Counted from the stretch's first letter, positions 20,081-30,557 are shown. The stretch: 64,000 nt of DNA from Providencia stuartii (GCA_900455155.1 UGUC01000002.1:1984001-2048000); one strand, 5' to 3'. A program made the numbers and translations. The notes: generated by a model from the sequence alone, not told the origin.

Positions 20081-21958
20081 CTATGGTGTTTCCATTGGTA
20101 CAGTGATTCTAGCATTTGATTTAGGTGTTAAATACTGCGTTGTTTTTTTATCGCCACTCACTACCGTAATTTCTAGTTTGGAATTTTGCTGTAGCACCTC
20201 TGACAATGCGTTAGTGATCATGTCAACAGCTTGTGTCGCTTGATTATCCATATTTATCGATGGGGCTACTTGCTGGCGTTGCTCCACTTTTTTCTGCTCT
20301 TCACGCATAGCTATCATGTCACGCTGCTCCATCACACGGTCAGGATTTCTAAGTCCTTTCCAACGATCATCCATAATAGAGTCCATAACACCTTCCATGA
20401 TCTGGTCATAGCTAAATGGTTGTGCTCCATTTTCCACTTTTATCATTGCATTCATTAACTTGGCTAAAACTTCGGGATCATGCATATCAAGATATTCATA
20501 TGCGCCATATCCAGTCCAGTTTGATACCATACTGATATATTCTTGTGTTTTGTTTTCATTTGATGGCGCGTACTTTTCAATATAATCAGCAATGCGATTT
20601 TTACCCCTTTCAGCATCCAGCATCAACTGTCTAGACATTGCAGCTAACCCATCTCGATCAGATGCAAAAATAGCAAACTGGTCACCTTCAGGGCCTTGCA
20701 ACCCAATTTTGTTATTTGCATCTCTTAGGTTGCCGGGGTTTTTATTTCTAAAACCTCTCGTTGTTGGGTCATATTTTGAATCTTGAATCCAATTGTCAGG
20801 AATTTTACTGTATTCTTGCGTGGGCTCTTCATGTTTCTGAGGAGTGTGCTCTTTTTGCCATTTATCATATTCTTTCTGAACATTATCAGTCATAAAGCCA
20901 AGGCTAACTGCAACCTGATCACTCCAATCTAACTTGTCATAAAATTCAGGGGTTTCATACGCCCAACGTAATATTTTAGATTGCTCACCATTGATTATGC
21001 CAAGGGTTCTGTTAATTGCTGCGCTATCGGGTCCATGAGTTAGGATTTCTTGTATGCCACCAAGCCCATCAATGACAGAATCATCAGATAGGACATCATT
21101 AACCTTATCCGAACCTTTGGTTTTTAGTCCTTCCCATGCAGCGCCGAGCTCATTTAAGGCGGCATCTAACTTACTCAATTTTTCAACGACTTCGGTATGA
21201 CGAGTTAATCCAAGCTGATCTGATTTTTCTAGTCGTTCGTCAAGTTTACCTTCACGCATTAACCCTAACATATTGTTATCAAGGCCAACTTTAGCCTGTA
21301 ATTCCCAGTTACGACTTTCTGGCATTTTAGCAATGGCTTTTTCTAGGCTCTGTAATGTCCTAGTAACATCCACTGAACCATCTTTTTTCTGATAAATATC
21401 TGCTCCAATTTGACGAATTGATGCAAGCAACTCATTATTTTCACCTTTTATCGCTTTAGACAATTCAACATAGTAGCCAGACATAGATTGGCGAGCGTCA
21501 GACTCATCCACACCGCGCTGCTGAAGTGTGCCTGTTAATCGTGTTTCTTCTTCAACAGACATTCCCATGCTTTTTGCACTGGTTGAGATATCGGTGGCTT
21601 TTTTACCCTCATCACGAATCTGAGAAGCTATTTGATACCCTGCATAGCCAATAGCACCAATCCCTCCAATTTTTGTTGCCATGCCGAGATATTTACTCGA
21701 TAACTCACCAAAATTTTTTAATGGTGGGATCATATCACCGATATTTTGTGCACCTTTACTTGCTACATCACCAATACCCCGTAATTTGTCGCCAATTGCT
21801 CCAAGACCTGATTCGGTATCGCTACCACCAAGATTCAAATCTTCTTTCACATCACGAACACTGGGGCGTAAGCGACTTAACTCACTTTCAATCTGACGAA
21901 TAACCCCACTTGCTTTATCATCAGCAACCAACTCAAAATCAAATGTGTTACTCGCCAT
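20081..21958 (-). CDS. Tail tape measure protein with embedded muralytic-like domain
   Basis: 625 residues in tape-measure position between tail chaperone and gp43. The N-terminal ~300 residues are helical with hydrophobic Gly/Ala segments (MATKIGGIGAIGYAGYQIAS). Around residues 400-520 a domain starting RGFRNKNPGNLRDANN, with QFAIFASDRDGLAAM, resembles phage peptidoglycan-active domains found in tape measures and virion lysozymes. The C-terminus is polar with Gln-rich helices. Tape length suggests a fairly short tail. Confidence 0.88.
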   Translation of the reverse strand: MASNTFDFELVADDKASGVIRQIESELSRLRPSVRDVKEDLNLGGSDTESGLGAIGDKLRGIGDVASKGAQNIGDMIPPLKNFGELSSKYLGMATKIGGIGAIGYAGYQIASQIRDEGKKATDISTSAKSMGMSVEEETRLTGTLQQRGVDESDARQSMSGYYVELSKAIKGENNELLASIRQIGADIYQKKDGSVDVTRTLQSLEKAIAKMPESRNWELQAKVGLDNNMLGLMREGKLDERLEKSDQLGLTRHTEVVEKLSKLDAALNELGAAWEGLKTKGSDKVNDVLSDDSVIDGLGGIQEILTHGPDSAAINRTLGIINGEQSKILRWAYETPEFYDKLDWSDQVAVSLGFMTDNVQKEYDKWQKEHTPQKHEEPTQEYSKIPDNWIQDSKYDPTTRGFRNKNPGNLRDANNKIGLQGPEGDQFAIFASDRDGLAAMSRQLMLDAERGKNRIADYIEKYAPSNENKTQEYISMVSNWTGYGAYEYLDMHDPEVLAKLMNAMIKVENGAQPFSYDQIMEGVMDSIMDDRWKGLRNPDRVMEQRDMIAMREEQKKVEQRQQVAPSINMDNQATQAVDMITNALSEVLQQNSKLEITVVSGDKKTTQYLTPKSNARITVPMETP

Positions 21959-22369
21959 GTTTACCTCTATTAATTATTCGATTTGCATTATCTACCCACC
22001 ACAGCAACCGACTTTTAGTGAGTGACCACGCTTCGTGTGGCCCCCATTTATAAAAATACGTTGCTTCAGCTGCTAACTGCTGCCATTCGCCGAGGGATTG
22101 AATGCCAAAAAACTTTGTAAATAATCCCGGCAAACCGCAAAGTCTGTAATAGACATTTTTTTAATGATTGGATCAGGAATACCGCTAACAAGTACAATAA
22201 GTAATCGCATCGCAGGTAATGAACTCGGTGACTTGGCCTGCTCTGCGTAGAATTGTTCAACTTGAAAAAGTACAGGCTCTTTTAAATTAATAGTTTCATA
22301 ACGAGTACTACCATCATTTGATTCAATGGGAGTATTCAGCGTAAATGTTTTCGATTTTTCAATTTCCAC
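21948..22369 (-). CDS. Tail assembly chaperone with -1 frameshift extension (Mu gp41/gp42-like)
   Basis: The upstream frame (22073-22369, 98 residues, MEIEKSKTFTLNTPIESNDG) is a gp41/E-type tail chaperone. The second frame continues as GIQSLGEWQQLAAEATYFYKW to 21948. They meet at the heptamer T-TTT-TTG (22106-22112, minus strand). A -1 slip there yields a long fusion, in the way known for chaperone pairs of many long-tailed phages. Without slipping, translation stops at TAG after NPSANGSS. The long form is ~150 residues. Confidence 0.85.
22106..22112 (-). promoter_or_regulatory. Slippery heptamer for -1 ribosomal frameshifting
   Basis: T TTT TTG in the zero frame (codons AGT TTT TTG) fits X XXY YYZ. 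The -1 frame downstream is open for 53 codons with chaperone-like sequence. An undercalled T7 run would produce the same picture, so RNA or protein data would be needed. Confidence 0.65.
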
Positions 22370-22371
22370 GA

Positions 22372-22740
22372 TTAATTCTCCGTTACCGAGCGGCCTTCCC
22401 AGCGCACTTCAAATTCTGCATCTTCACTTTTGACTTCCTGCGTGTTAACCGTCCACAGCCCTTCCCCAATGATAGTTTTTCCATTTGCTAATTCCGCAAC
22501 AATATTCACATCGGTTTGATTGTTAAAATCAGCAACAGTGGTGCCACCAGAATCACGCACACGCATTGAGATAAAACCCGGGGTTGGCTTCTCTTTGTAG
22601 CCGTGTACAAAGTCCATACCTGCCAGCGTTTCACGCTTAACCTTTGATGGGCTATAGGTAAAATCGCCCACAACCATAATTGAAATCCCGTTGACGGTAA
22701 CGTATGCCGTCCCCGCCAAACGGTTAGTTGTATTTGACAT
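22372..22740 (-). CDS. Tail tube protein (Mu gpM family)
   Basis: 122 residues: NRLAGTAYVTVNGISIMVVG, RETLAGMDFVHGYKEKPTPGFI and the ending DAEFEVRWEGRSV are typical of Mu-like tube proteins. It directly follows the sheath gene, as in Mu. Intact. Confidence 0.93.
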   Translation of the reverse strand: MSNTTNRLAGTAYVTVNGISIMVVGDFTYSPSKVKRETLAGMDFVHGYKEKPTPGFISMRVRDSGGTTVADFNNQTDVNIVAELANGKTIIGEGLWTVNTQEVKSEDAEFEVRWEGRSVTEN

Positions 22741-22749
22741 AGTCTCCCC

Positions 22750-24241
22750 TTAAATTGAGGGTTGTAAACGGAACTGGTTCAGTAACGCAAACACACGAAG
22801 CTGATTAATGAGCGTACCTGTCCAGAGCACATCAAGGCGGTTTGGATTTTGGCTATTACGCTCCACCAGCAGCCCTTTGATAAAGGCATCCGAGTCTTGA
22901 ACGTAACCATTGAACTCCAGCGATTTGTATTGAGCGATTAATTCAGCGCGTACAATATTTGGGGTAACAATCGCAGCACCAGGAGCAAATCGAGTACCAT
23001 CGTTAGCGAGTTTCATCCGCCCAAATTTGCTGGTGATTTGAGTACGCATAAAGCGGGAAACAAACATCAGCAAGAACAAGGTTTCTACTTGAAGATAACT
23101 ATCGTCATTATCGCCATAAGCATTTTTCTGATAGGTCGTAATAATGTTTTCAACACGTACGGTACCATCATCATCAACAGTAAATGTAGAAATTCCACTA
23201 TGTAGCAGATTATTACGTTCTATCAGACGAAGTTGTGATGCTGAATCAGGTGCAAGCACACCATTGATAGGCAACGTTTGTAAAGGGCGACCAGGATCAT
23301 TACGCAGACTTTGTGCAATGGCGCCAACATAAGCAGCTACCCACAAATACAGTGGTGAAGGTGATTTAGGTACACCTAACAGCGAACCATGCTGGTCATT
23401 ACGTTTTTCGCCAAAATCGGCTAATTGACCATATGTTCCTGTTATTGCACTAAAGCTATGACCATATAACTGCTGATCCCAAGACCAACGACCACCATTA
23501 TCAGAAAGAAAATCTTTAATCGCATCGAGAGAAGCGGTGTCACTGTATGGGTTCGCAATAAAATCAAAACTACGATCATTAAGATTCGCTAAGCCATCTA
23601 ATAAATCAGGTGAACCACTGCCCCCTTTCATGTCTGTAATAACAAGCTCTAGGCCAGATGGTGTCGCCTCTCCCCCCCATTAAACCTCGGTAGTTGAGTT
23701 GAATGTCAATACCGTTGCCTAATGATCCCTTATTTTTTGCGGTTAATGTCAACGTATCCGCTTCCGCTTTTGCAGTAACAGGTAGCTCAGAATTGCGATT
23801 AATAACATTAAGTAGCGCTGTTGCAACCATTTGAGGTGTATCTGTGGCAACAACCGTGATTTGTACACGAATACCCGCAATATAAAGAGAAATAACACCC
23901 GTTGCATTCGCTGGGCTATTCACTTTTATGGTGGCCGTTGCTGCAGTCATCGATGCCGTATCAGTATGAGGCAATACCCAAACTTCACCCGCAATGTCAT
24001 TACTAAAGTAAGCCTTTACCATGCCATACAAAATTGAACCGCTACCAAAACGCTCAGCGGCTTGCGATGCAGAGGAAATACGCTCAGGGATAGCATTTTG
24101 TGCCGCAGCCCCCGTTAACATTTGCCCGATAATCAATGAGCGCTGCGTTGCAGTTGCGCTATTAGCCATTGAGTTGTCAAATTCGACATAAAACAACGGT
24201 GCGCGGAGATTGTTTGGAACACGAGAAAATGGAACTGTCAT
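22750..24241 (-). CDS. Contractile tail sheath protein (Mu gpL family, one frameshift)
   Basis: The N-terminal half (MTVPFSRVPNNLRAPLFYVEFD, GQMLTGAAAQNAIPERI) and the C-terminal half (GSGSPDLLDGLANLNDRSFDF) are in different frames. They join at a C7 run on + (23672-23678), where eight would give RGLMGGEATPSGLELVITD. Restored length is about 497 residues, as in Mu gpL. It forms the contracting outer tube. Confidence 0.93.
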
Positions 24242-24401
24242 ACTTTTTTCTCCTTGGATTGCGGTTTGACAAGCTCAACATCGCCATCGTTAAGCCGCGC
24301 ACGCCAATAAACATTATTCGGTACTTCTTGCCCTGTTTCAGGCAAAGGAGAACCCTTGACCGGACAGCGAACGCTGCGGCCTTAATTGGTTTTACATACA
24401 T
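24238..24401 (-). CDS. Mu gp38-like small tail protein (DUF2635, one frameshift)
   Basis: MYVKPIKAAAFAV followed, in the corrected frame, by PVKGSPLPETGQEVP and NVYWRARLNDGDVELV fits DUF2635. One C seems to be missing around 24360. The stop overlaps the sheath ATG. ~54 residues; conserved in Mu-like tail operons, role unknown. Confidence 0.8.
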
Positions 24402-24413
24402 AGAAACTCCTGA

Positions 24414-24953
24414 TTAGGTCAGGTCAATATTGATGTGGTGCTGCGGTGTACCATCCGGTTGTTGAACAGAGATATCGATACCGTTAACGGATCCGCCTCA
24501 ATAGGATAAAACTCTTCGGGGCCTTGGTAGTATTCGATATCTAAATCCATCAATAACTGTGCAAGATGGCCTTCACCACCTGCACTGATATCGATTTGAG
24601 AACGAATTTCAATAAACTGCTGAATTTGGCGCGTCAATTCATAACTATTAATGACAGCACGCTCAATTTCTTCCCGTAGCGCTTCCAATGCTAGTTCGGC
24701 TTTCATGGCTCCATCGAGGTCATCACCATCAAACTCTTCTAGTCTTCCCGTCACACGTACTGTCGTGATGGTATTGAATTGAGGTACGTTACGGCCCAGT
24801 GATTTTTTTTGATCAAACGGTGTTTGAACAATAATACAAGGATAATCCGCATTTACTGTTGACCAATCCATCGGTGAATAAACACGGTTTTCTGCGGCTG
24901 TTTTTCCTTTTTAGGGAGTTAACAACTAGTTCGCGGATCTGTGCTGCATTCAT
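24414..24953 (-). CDS. Mu gp37-like tail protein, putative tail terminator (two frameshifts)
   Basis: The start MNAAQIRELVVNSLKG at 24951-24953 overlaps the stop of the gene before it. The frame changes at a T5 run (24908-24912) into ENRVYSPMDWSTVNADYPC and again near 24489-24494, ending HHINIDLT. The middle has TPFDQKKSLGRNVPQFNTI and EALREEIERAVI. Length ~179 residues. The position just before gp38 and the sheath gene matches Mu-like order. Confidence 0.75.
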
Positions 24954-25283
24954 GATGCCACCACCTTATTTAAGATCAGATGTGTTCCACCATGACTGTC
25001 AGGCTGGACATCCCCAACAACGAATAATGTGCTCACACTATAGATAAATACCTTGTCACCTTTAACTGGGGCAGTTTTGAAAATAGCATCGCGCACACCT
25101 AAAATCGGGCGAGTGGTGTTAATTCCACTCTCCCCATCGAGGGATTCATAGTTCTGGGCATAAGCTCTATCCAAATACCCCCTCAATATCATAATGCTCC
25201 CCTGTTTTAGGTCGCCAATTCGCCTTTTCAGCAAAAACATTATGAAGTGGATTTAATAGATGCTTATCCCAATCAACCCCCAC
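24950..25283 (-). CDS. Head-tail joining protein (lambda FII-like position, one frameshift)
   Basis: The corrected reading starts at GTG 25281-25283 (VGVDWDKHLLNPLHNVF), passes GEHYDIEG, shifts frame at a C5 run (25178-25182 on +) and ends with GDKVFIYSVSTLFVVGDVQPD. About 110 residues. A compact beta-rich protein of this size between capsid and tail genes fits an FII-type connector. The start choice is uncertain because the upstream gene ends only 6 nt before it. Confidence 0.65.
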
Positions 25284-25289
25284 TGATGG

Positions 25290-25659
25290 TTACCGTGCCA
25301 GTAGGGTTGGCTTGAACCCAGTTTTTTCACGCACAGAGGCCAATGACATAACAACACCGAGAGTAACAAGTCGTTCGGCATCGCTATCTTCCAATTCAAT
25401 TTGTTGGCTTTCGGTATAGAGAACACCGTTGTGCTGAACTGAGCGGCCTTTTACAACGACATAAATATCATCCGTTTCATCATCGTTATCTGATTCTGGT
25501 TCAGGGGCTGGTTTTGAAACTGGTTCAACATTCGATTTATCATTTAATCCATCTGTTGGAGCAACACTTTGTTTAGTATTACCATCAACCTGTAACTCAG
25601 GGGGTAATCCCCCCAAGTCATCAGTTTTATCCTGCTGCTCTTGGGGGTTTCTTCGCCAT
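25290..25659 (-). CDS. FI-like head protein (one frameshift)
   Basis: The start MAKKPQEQQDKTDDLGG at 25657-25659 is preceded by GGAGG; the frame needs one base fewer in the G5 run (25643-25647 on +). An acidic Pro-rich linker (KPAPEPESDNDDETDD) precedes the C-terminal domain YVVVKGRSVQHNGVLY...DAERLVTLGVV. The position after the major capsid gene matches lambda FI, a packaging accessory; assignment is mostly by position. Confidence 0.55.
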
Positions 25660-25669
25660 AATGCCTCCG

Positions 25670-26728
25670 TTAGACTACCGTTGCACACAATGCCGCATTC
25701 ACACGGCTAGGAATAACCAGCGGTGAAGATTGCATCATTAAGAAACGCTGCGCGGGATCATGCTCTAACCATGATTTTGGTGCAAATGCCAGTGGACCAT
25801 AGTCAAATGCAGGGTCAATAATGGCACCGAATGCGCGAGTTCCCATTAAATCAGCCCCCGACATAATTACTGAGCCATCGGGGATCATTGGTTTTTCAAT
25901 GTTATCAATTGGATCAATATACCAATCATTGTATAACCACAGGTCATAGTTGCCCCAACGACCTTTATATACCGCCCCTTTTTGCACTTGGGTACCGGCA
26001 TTAATTTGGTTACCAAACGGGCCCAATGCAGGAAAAGTGATCGCAGTATCTTTAATCGTGGTATCCAAACGAAATGCTTTCCACGATTTAGTGGTAAACA
26101 CGATATCAGTAGCAGTCGCACCTGAATTTTTCAGAATACGCTGCCCCCAATCTTCAATATCGTCAGAAGGCTGAGTATTGGTTTTTCCTGCATCAACTTT
26201 CAGTGGCCACTTGTCGGTGCCAGATAATGTGATGGTCAATTCAGCGGCACGACCAAAATCAACAACTTTCGTGTCGTAACCCTCACCCGCCACCGTGACA
26301 GTACCTGAAACCAATGCGCTGGATGCCATCCACTCTAAGCGGCGGTTGATCATATCGATTTGGTCGGCCATTTCGAACTGGAGGTTTAGCATTTCTCGCT
26401 CTGCTGCAGACAACTGTCCACCAATGCGTTCGCCGATTTGACGACGGATAGGCTTACGTAAATCAGGTGCACGTTTGTCTTTGATGTACGCAGGTTTAAA
26501 GCTGTTGGTTTGGAACTTACGAGCCTCGACCAGTTTACCTTCCACTAATGGCGAAACAAATGGAGCCATACGACGTAAGCCCACATCTACATCGATAGAA
26601 ACTTCTTCAGTATCAGACTCAACCACGTTTGGAAAGAATTTATCTAATAACCAGTTTTGGCTAGTCATTAGGTTTGGCACGACTTGAACTAAAACATTCG
26701 TATCGAAAATATTCATACTTTTTCTCAT
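25670..26728 (-). CDS. Major capsid protein E (lambda gpE family)
   Basis: 352 residues, intact: NIFDTNVLVQVVPNL, DVDVGLRRMAPFVSPLVEG, YIKDKRAPDLRKPIRRQIGE and DWYIDPIDNIEKPMIPDG are typical of the lambda-type capsid protein. Gene order D-E follows the lambda head operon. Confidence 0.95.
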   Translation of the reverse strand: MRKSMNIFDTNVLVQVVPNLMTSQNWLLDKFFPNVVESDTEEVSIDVDVGLRRMAPFVSPLVEGKLVEARKFQTNSFKPAYIKDKRAPDLRKPIRRQIGERIGGQLSAAEREMLNLQFEMADQIDMINRRLEWMASSALVSGTVTVAGEGYDTKVVDFGRAAELTITLSGTDKWPLKVDAGKTNTQPSDDIEDWGQRILKNSGATATDIVFTTKSWKAFRLDTTIKDTAITFPALGPFGNQINAGTQVQKGAVYKGRWGNYDLWLYNDWYIDPIDNIEKPMIPDGSVIMSGADLMGTRAFGAIIDPAFDYGPLAFAPKSWLEHDPAQRFLMMQSSPLVIPSRVNAALCATVV

Positions 26729-26790
26729 TTAAAAGACGTCAAAAATCCTACTATTGCTAGCATTCAACGTCTAAGTGAATTAATGGGGGA

Positions 26791-27183
26791 TTAAGCTTGT
26801 ACGCTGTCGCGAAGGAAAATAGAGAATTGACGCAACTCGTCAGTCAGTTCAGGGATAGTCCAAGTCGCATCATAAGTTGTTTTATGATGATTAAACTCGC
26901 CCATGAGATATACACCACCTAAAACACTATCTTCCGTTGTGTTGACATCATCAACTAAAATAGCACAGGGTTTTTCACTGCCGTCTGACGCATCTTTTTT
27001 ACACAATACGTACTCACGAGAAGCGGTAACTTTACCAAGGATGGTACCACGTTTTAAAATACCCGCTTTCGCAATAGTTACCGTATCAGTCACAACTTGA
27101 AGCGGCCCTGAGATTAACTGGTCAGGATTAAAAACCGCTTGGCGAACACCCGGTTGAAATGGGTTTTGTGAAATCTGAACCAT
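26791..27183 (-). CDS. Head decoration protein D
   Basis: 130 residues related to lambda gpD: NPFQPGVRQAVFNPDQLI, ILKRGTILGKVT, KPCAILVDDVNTTEDSV, GGVYLMGEFN. Trimers stabilise the expanded capsid. It sits between the acidic scaffold-like gene and the major capsid gene. Confidence 0.93.
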   Translation of the reverse strand: MVQISQNPFQPGVRQAVFNPDQLISGPLQVVTDTVTIAKAGILKRGTILGKVTASREYVLCKKDASDGSEKPCAILVDDVNTTEDSVLGGVYLMGEFNHHKTTYDATWTIPELTDELRQFSIFLRDSVQA

Positions 27184-27791
27184 TATTTACCCCCTTTGTT
27201 ACTGTTGTACAGGCTTGTCATTTTGTTAACAATCGATGCCGCAGAACCTGCTGGCGCTACTTCTGCATCTTGACCTAAACGCACTTGCTCTTCTTCACGC
27301 ATACGAGCATCAAGAGAACGACGATTGCTTTGTGGCGCTGGAGCCCCGCCCATGGCTTTTAGAGTGCTAATTGCTTCACTCGATGACAAATTAGTATTAA
27401 ATGCCAAATGAGCAGCCATATCAGGACGCGCAGCAGCAGCTTTACTGCCAAAAATACGAGCACAACGCTTACGTTCGGCTCGACGACCTTTTTTCACGTC
27501 CTTGTTGTCTTCATCATTTTCGGCATCTTCGTCGTCACCTTCTGCATTTTCATCATCTTCTGCATCAGGGTCTTCGTCATCATCTTCGGCTTTTTTACTT
27601 TTCGCCTTCTTCGCTTCACGACCTTCTTTTTCGTCGTCTTGATCTTCCGATTCAGGATCATCATTTTCAGCATTTTCTTCTTCATCGTCATCTTCTACAC
27701 GACGACCTTTCGCTTTGCGGGTTTTTTCATCATCTTCTTCAGTAGCTTTAGCTTTGCGGCCAATAAGATGAGCAAAGGTAAATTTAGACAT
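27183..27791 (-). CDS. Acidic, highly charged scaffold-like protein
   Basis: 202 residues. Residues ~15-105 are almost entirely Asp, Glu, Lys, Arg and Asn (EDDDEEENAENDDPESEDQD, DAEDDENAEGDDEDAEND). The C-terminal half (RCARIFGSKAAAARPDMAAHLA, SSSEAISTLKAMG) resembles the scaffold segment normally attached to phage capsid proteases. The position between the S49 protease and gpD matches lambda Nu3. Here it is its own gene starting one base before the protease stop region. Confidence 0.75.
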   Translation of the reverse strand: MSKFTFAHLIGRKAKATEEDDEKTRKAKGRRVEDDDEEENAENDDPESEDQDDEKEGREAKKAKSKKAEDDDEDPDAEDDENAEGDDEDAENDEDNKDVKKGRRAERKRCARIFGSKAAAARPDMAAHLAFNTNLSSSEAISTLKAMGGAPAPQSNRRSLDARMREEEQVRLGQDAEVAPAGSAASIVNKMTSLYNSNKGGK

Positions 27792-27792
27792 A

Positions 27793-28656
27793 TTATTTAA
27801 CTCCGGAAACTTTCATCAGTTCGTGAAATGCGACATCAGGGCTGGCAACAACATCCGCAAGCCCAATTTGTACGCCCTCATCAGCCAAAAAACAGGCTGC
27901 TTGTGTATTGCGGATTATCTTTTCAGATAGCCCACGGTTACGGGAAACAGTGCTCACAAACAGACGCCCCATTTCATCAACATCGTGCTGGATAGCCGCT
28001 TTCGCTTCATCACTAAGCGCTATATACGGGTTACTCTCCGCTTTACGATCGCCATAGGTAATAATGGAAACCTTTAATCCGTCCTCTTTTATGCGTTGCG
28101 ACCAATCACAATGAATAACAATCACCCCAACTGAACCGACGCCACCTGTGCGCGGCACATAAATTTTGTCGGCTGCACTGGCAATGGCATAAGCCGCTGA
28201 ATACGCATTTTCAGAGAGAATGGCATAAATCGGTTTTTTACCTCGTAATTCATAAATCAAATCAACAAGATCAAAACACCCAGCCACCTCTCCACCAGGA
28301 GAGTCAATATCGAGACAAATACCTTTGACTTCAGGGTCGTGAATGGCTGACAAAAATACCTGTCGTATGCCGTCATAACCTGTCATGCCACTGTAAGGTC
28401 GCAATGAACCAAGCTTTTGTACTAGCGTTCCCTGTATGGATATCAGTGCAATCCCTTCTAAAATGTCATACCCTGCATCGGCCTTTTTCTTGCGTGAAAA
28501 GCGGTCATCATCGTAATAATCATCTTCCATCATCGTGCTACGAATTTGCGTAATACCAAATCGTTCCATGACAGCACTGATCACGACTTCCGCTTTTTGT
28601 GGATGAATGGCCAAAGGGGTATTAAATAGCTTTTGCGCTAAGTGGGGTAAATTCAC
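27793..28656 (-). CDS. Capsid maturation protease, S49 family (lambda gpC-like)
   Basis: 287 residues. Motifs VKGICLDIDSPGGEVAGC and YAILSENAYSAAYAIASAA (nucleophile Ser), and YGDRKAESNPY with the likely general-base Lys, follow the SppA/ClpP-like phage protease pattern. It cleaves scaffold during head maturation. It overlaps the portal gene by 4 nt. Confidence 0.93.
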   Translation of the reverse strand: MNLPHLAQKLFNTPLAIHPQKAEVVISAVMERFGITQIRSTMMEDDYYDDDRFSRKKKADAGYDILEGIALISIQGTLVQKLGSLRPYSGMTGYDGIRQVFLSAIHDPEVKGICLDIDSPGGEVAGCFDLVDLIYELRGKKPIYAILSENAYSAAYAIASAADKIYVPRTGGVGSVGVIVIHCDWSQRIKEDGLKVSIITYGDRKAESNPYIALSDEAKAAIQHDVDEMGRLFVSTVSRNRGLSEKIIRNTQAACFLADEGVQIGLADVVASPDVAFHELMKVSGVK

Positions 28657-30300
28657 TTGGCCTCCGGTTGTTCTATTTTATCCGGTGAGAATTGTTCAGC
28701 TTGTGCCCATTTAGGCGGCTCCAATCCTCGTTCTTTGAACGTTTGTAATTCATAGGCACGCTGGTCCACGAGTTCCTCCCAATCTTCACCAACGTTTTCA
28801 GCGGCTTCCATTTCAAGGGTAGATAAACCCGCTTCCATACCTAAGATAGCGCCTTTTTTCTCTGCAACAGGATCAACCCAACCACGCCCCGGTCCCATCC
28901 ACCATGCTCGGCAATAAGCTGTTTTAGCCTCTAAAAAATCTGGAGCATTACTAGGCATGGGAAGGTTTTCAATATCGTGAATTTCCTCAATAAAAGCACT
29001 TGCAATTGGATCGGCAAAACCTGCTGCAAAATCATCGCGACGACGAGTTAGCGTTTTCCATGCCTCCAACATTGCTGCACGTGCCGAAGAGTAGTTAACT
29101 TTTGACCAATCCTGAGTTAATTGCTGTGCCGAAAGACCCGTTGCGGCGGCAATATTACGGAGTGCTGCACTTTCGAACCCTTCAAAATTACTATTTGGGC
29201 GTGTCGCATTCACAGTATCAATACTTTCACCGGGGGTAAAGGGGTTGGAATTCTCGCGCCATTATTTAAGCTAATACGACGGTCGTTGTGAAACTCCATC
29301 CTACCTTCCTGATAAGCACCTACCTCAGTATCATCAAAAGTTTCTCCCATAGCAGACTCAACCATTTTAGGATCATAAGGTGAGGTGATATATGCGCTGA
29401 ATATAGCATTTAAAATCGCCGCTTCTAACTCTGACTGATCATACTTAATCAGCATTTTTAGTCGCTGAACTACAGGTGTTAAAATCCCTATGCCCCTGTG
29501 TTGTGAACCTCGTTCCATATCAAAGTCATGAACAACAATAGGCCGCCCCCATGAAGTTTCACGGGCTATCCGCCTCCACGTCATGGTTTTTTTGCGCCAG
29601 CCCACCAATCCCCCATGTGAGCTTCTCTAATATGATAAGCAATAGGAGCACCATCATCGTCAATTTCAACACCACCGCGAATATTGGCCATATCAAAATT
29701 TTGTTGAGGGTTGCTTAATCTATCTGGATCTACTATCTGAATTGTTGTTGCATAATTAGCTTTACCGGCTCCCAACCTATCGGGCCGATACTGTAAAATT
29801 GCTAAAGCATCACCATCGAGTAATTTATGCCGAAAGCCAAGGCGTAACATTTGTGATACCGTTTGCTTACGCTCAACATCACAATATCGACCTTTATCAT
29901 TAGCCCAAGAACGCCAGTGTGCAGTTAAGACACGGCTATATTCAGCAGCCCAAACAGCATCAAACGCTTTATTTCCTGAGATGAAATGCAACAAACGATA
30001 ATCAGGCTTAAACACTGGCCGATAACTCGCACCCACGGCATTATCAAGTACTCGAGTAATAGTCCCTGATGCCCATCCATCATTACGCGCCAAATCTCGT
30101 ACACGGGATACAATCTTGTCACGGTAAATATTGATTTCATTATCAGGTGACCACAGTGCCGGTTGCCAATTTGCAAGCTGGTCGCTGTAGGAATTACCAG
30201 CATCATAAGGAACACGGCTACCACCTACCAGAGAATGAGGTTTAGACCTTTGAACTGATTGATATGGCTTACCGTACCTATCAAGTATTTGAACTGTCAT
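28653..30300 (-). CDS. Portal protein (lambda gpB family, two frameshifts)
   Basis: Three open segments in different frames make one lambda-type portal: 30300-29581 (MTVQILDRYGKPYQSVQRSK, VDPDRLSNPQQ), 29608-29210 (RPIVVHDFDMERGSQHRGIG) and 29213-28653 (ALRNIAAATGLSAQQLTQDWS, WWMGPGRGWVDPVAEKKGA). They join at a T7 run (29587-29593) and a G5 run (29232-29236), each apparently one base short. Total ~549 residues, as in the family. It forms the dodecameric DNA entry ring. Confidence 0.93.
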
Positions 30301-30557
30301 CAGAATTTAAACCTTACAGGTCGCCTAGCGCGAGGAATTAAACCAAGCTCCGCTTGTAACATCTGTATTAATGCTAACAAGTGTGAGAGTTCTGTTTTTT
30401 GGTAACTCACAGATCGAGTTCCATCACCTTGGGAATAAGAAAAAGAAACCCCTTTCGTGCCCGAAGCTAAATCTAAATAAGCTTGTTGGGCTGTATTTAG
30501 AGCAGCCTTTAGCTGGTCTCGGCTCATTCCCATGAGTAAACCTGTTTTGTGATACAT
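30300..30557 (-). CDS. Head-tail connector gpW
   Basis: 85 residues: LMGMSRDQLKAALNTAQQAY, LASGTKGVSFSYSQG and the YQKTELSHLLALIQMLQAEL helix match gpW, which joins the head before the tail binds. Placed between terminase and portal genes, as in lambda. Confidence 0.92.
   Translation of the reverse strand: MYHKTGLLMGMSRDQLKAALNTAQQAYLDLASGTKGVSFSYSQGDGTRSVSYQKTELSHLLALIQMLQAELGLIPRARRPVRFKF

Noticed and set aside
22106..22112. Treating the tail chaperone break as another sequencing indel
   Set aside because: Possible, but the T-TTT-TTG heptamer, the natural stop in the zero frame and family precedent favour programmed frameshifting; the alternative is stated with the feature.
27401..27800. 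Two long + strand frames opposite the acidic scaffold gene
   Set aside because: They are antisense shadows of the repetitive GAT/GAA codons and give His-rich or Phe/Ile-rich nonsense.
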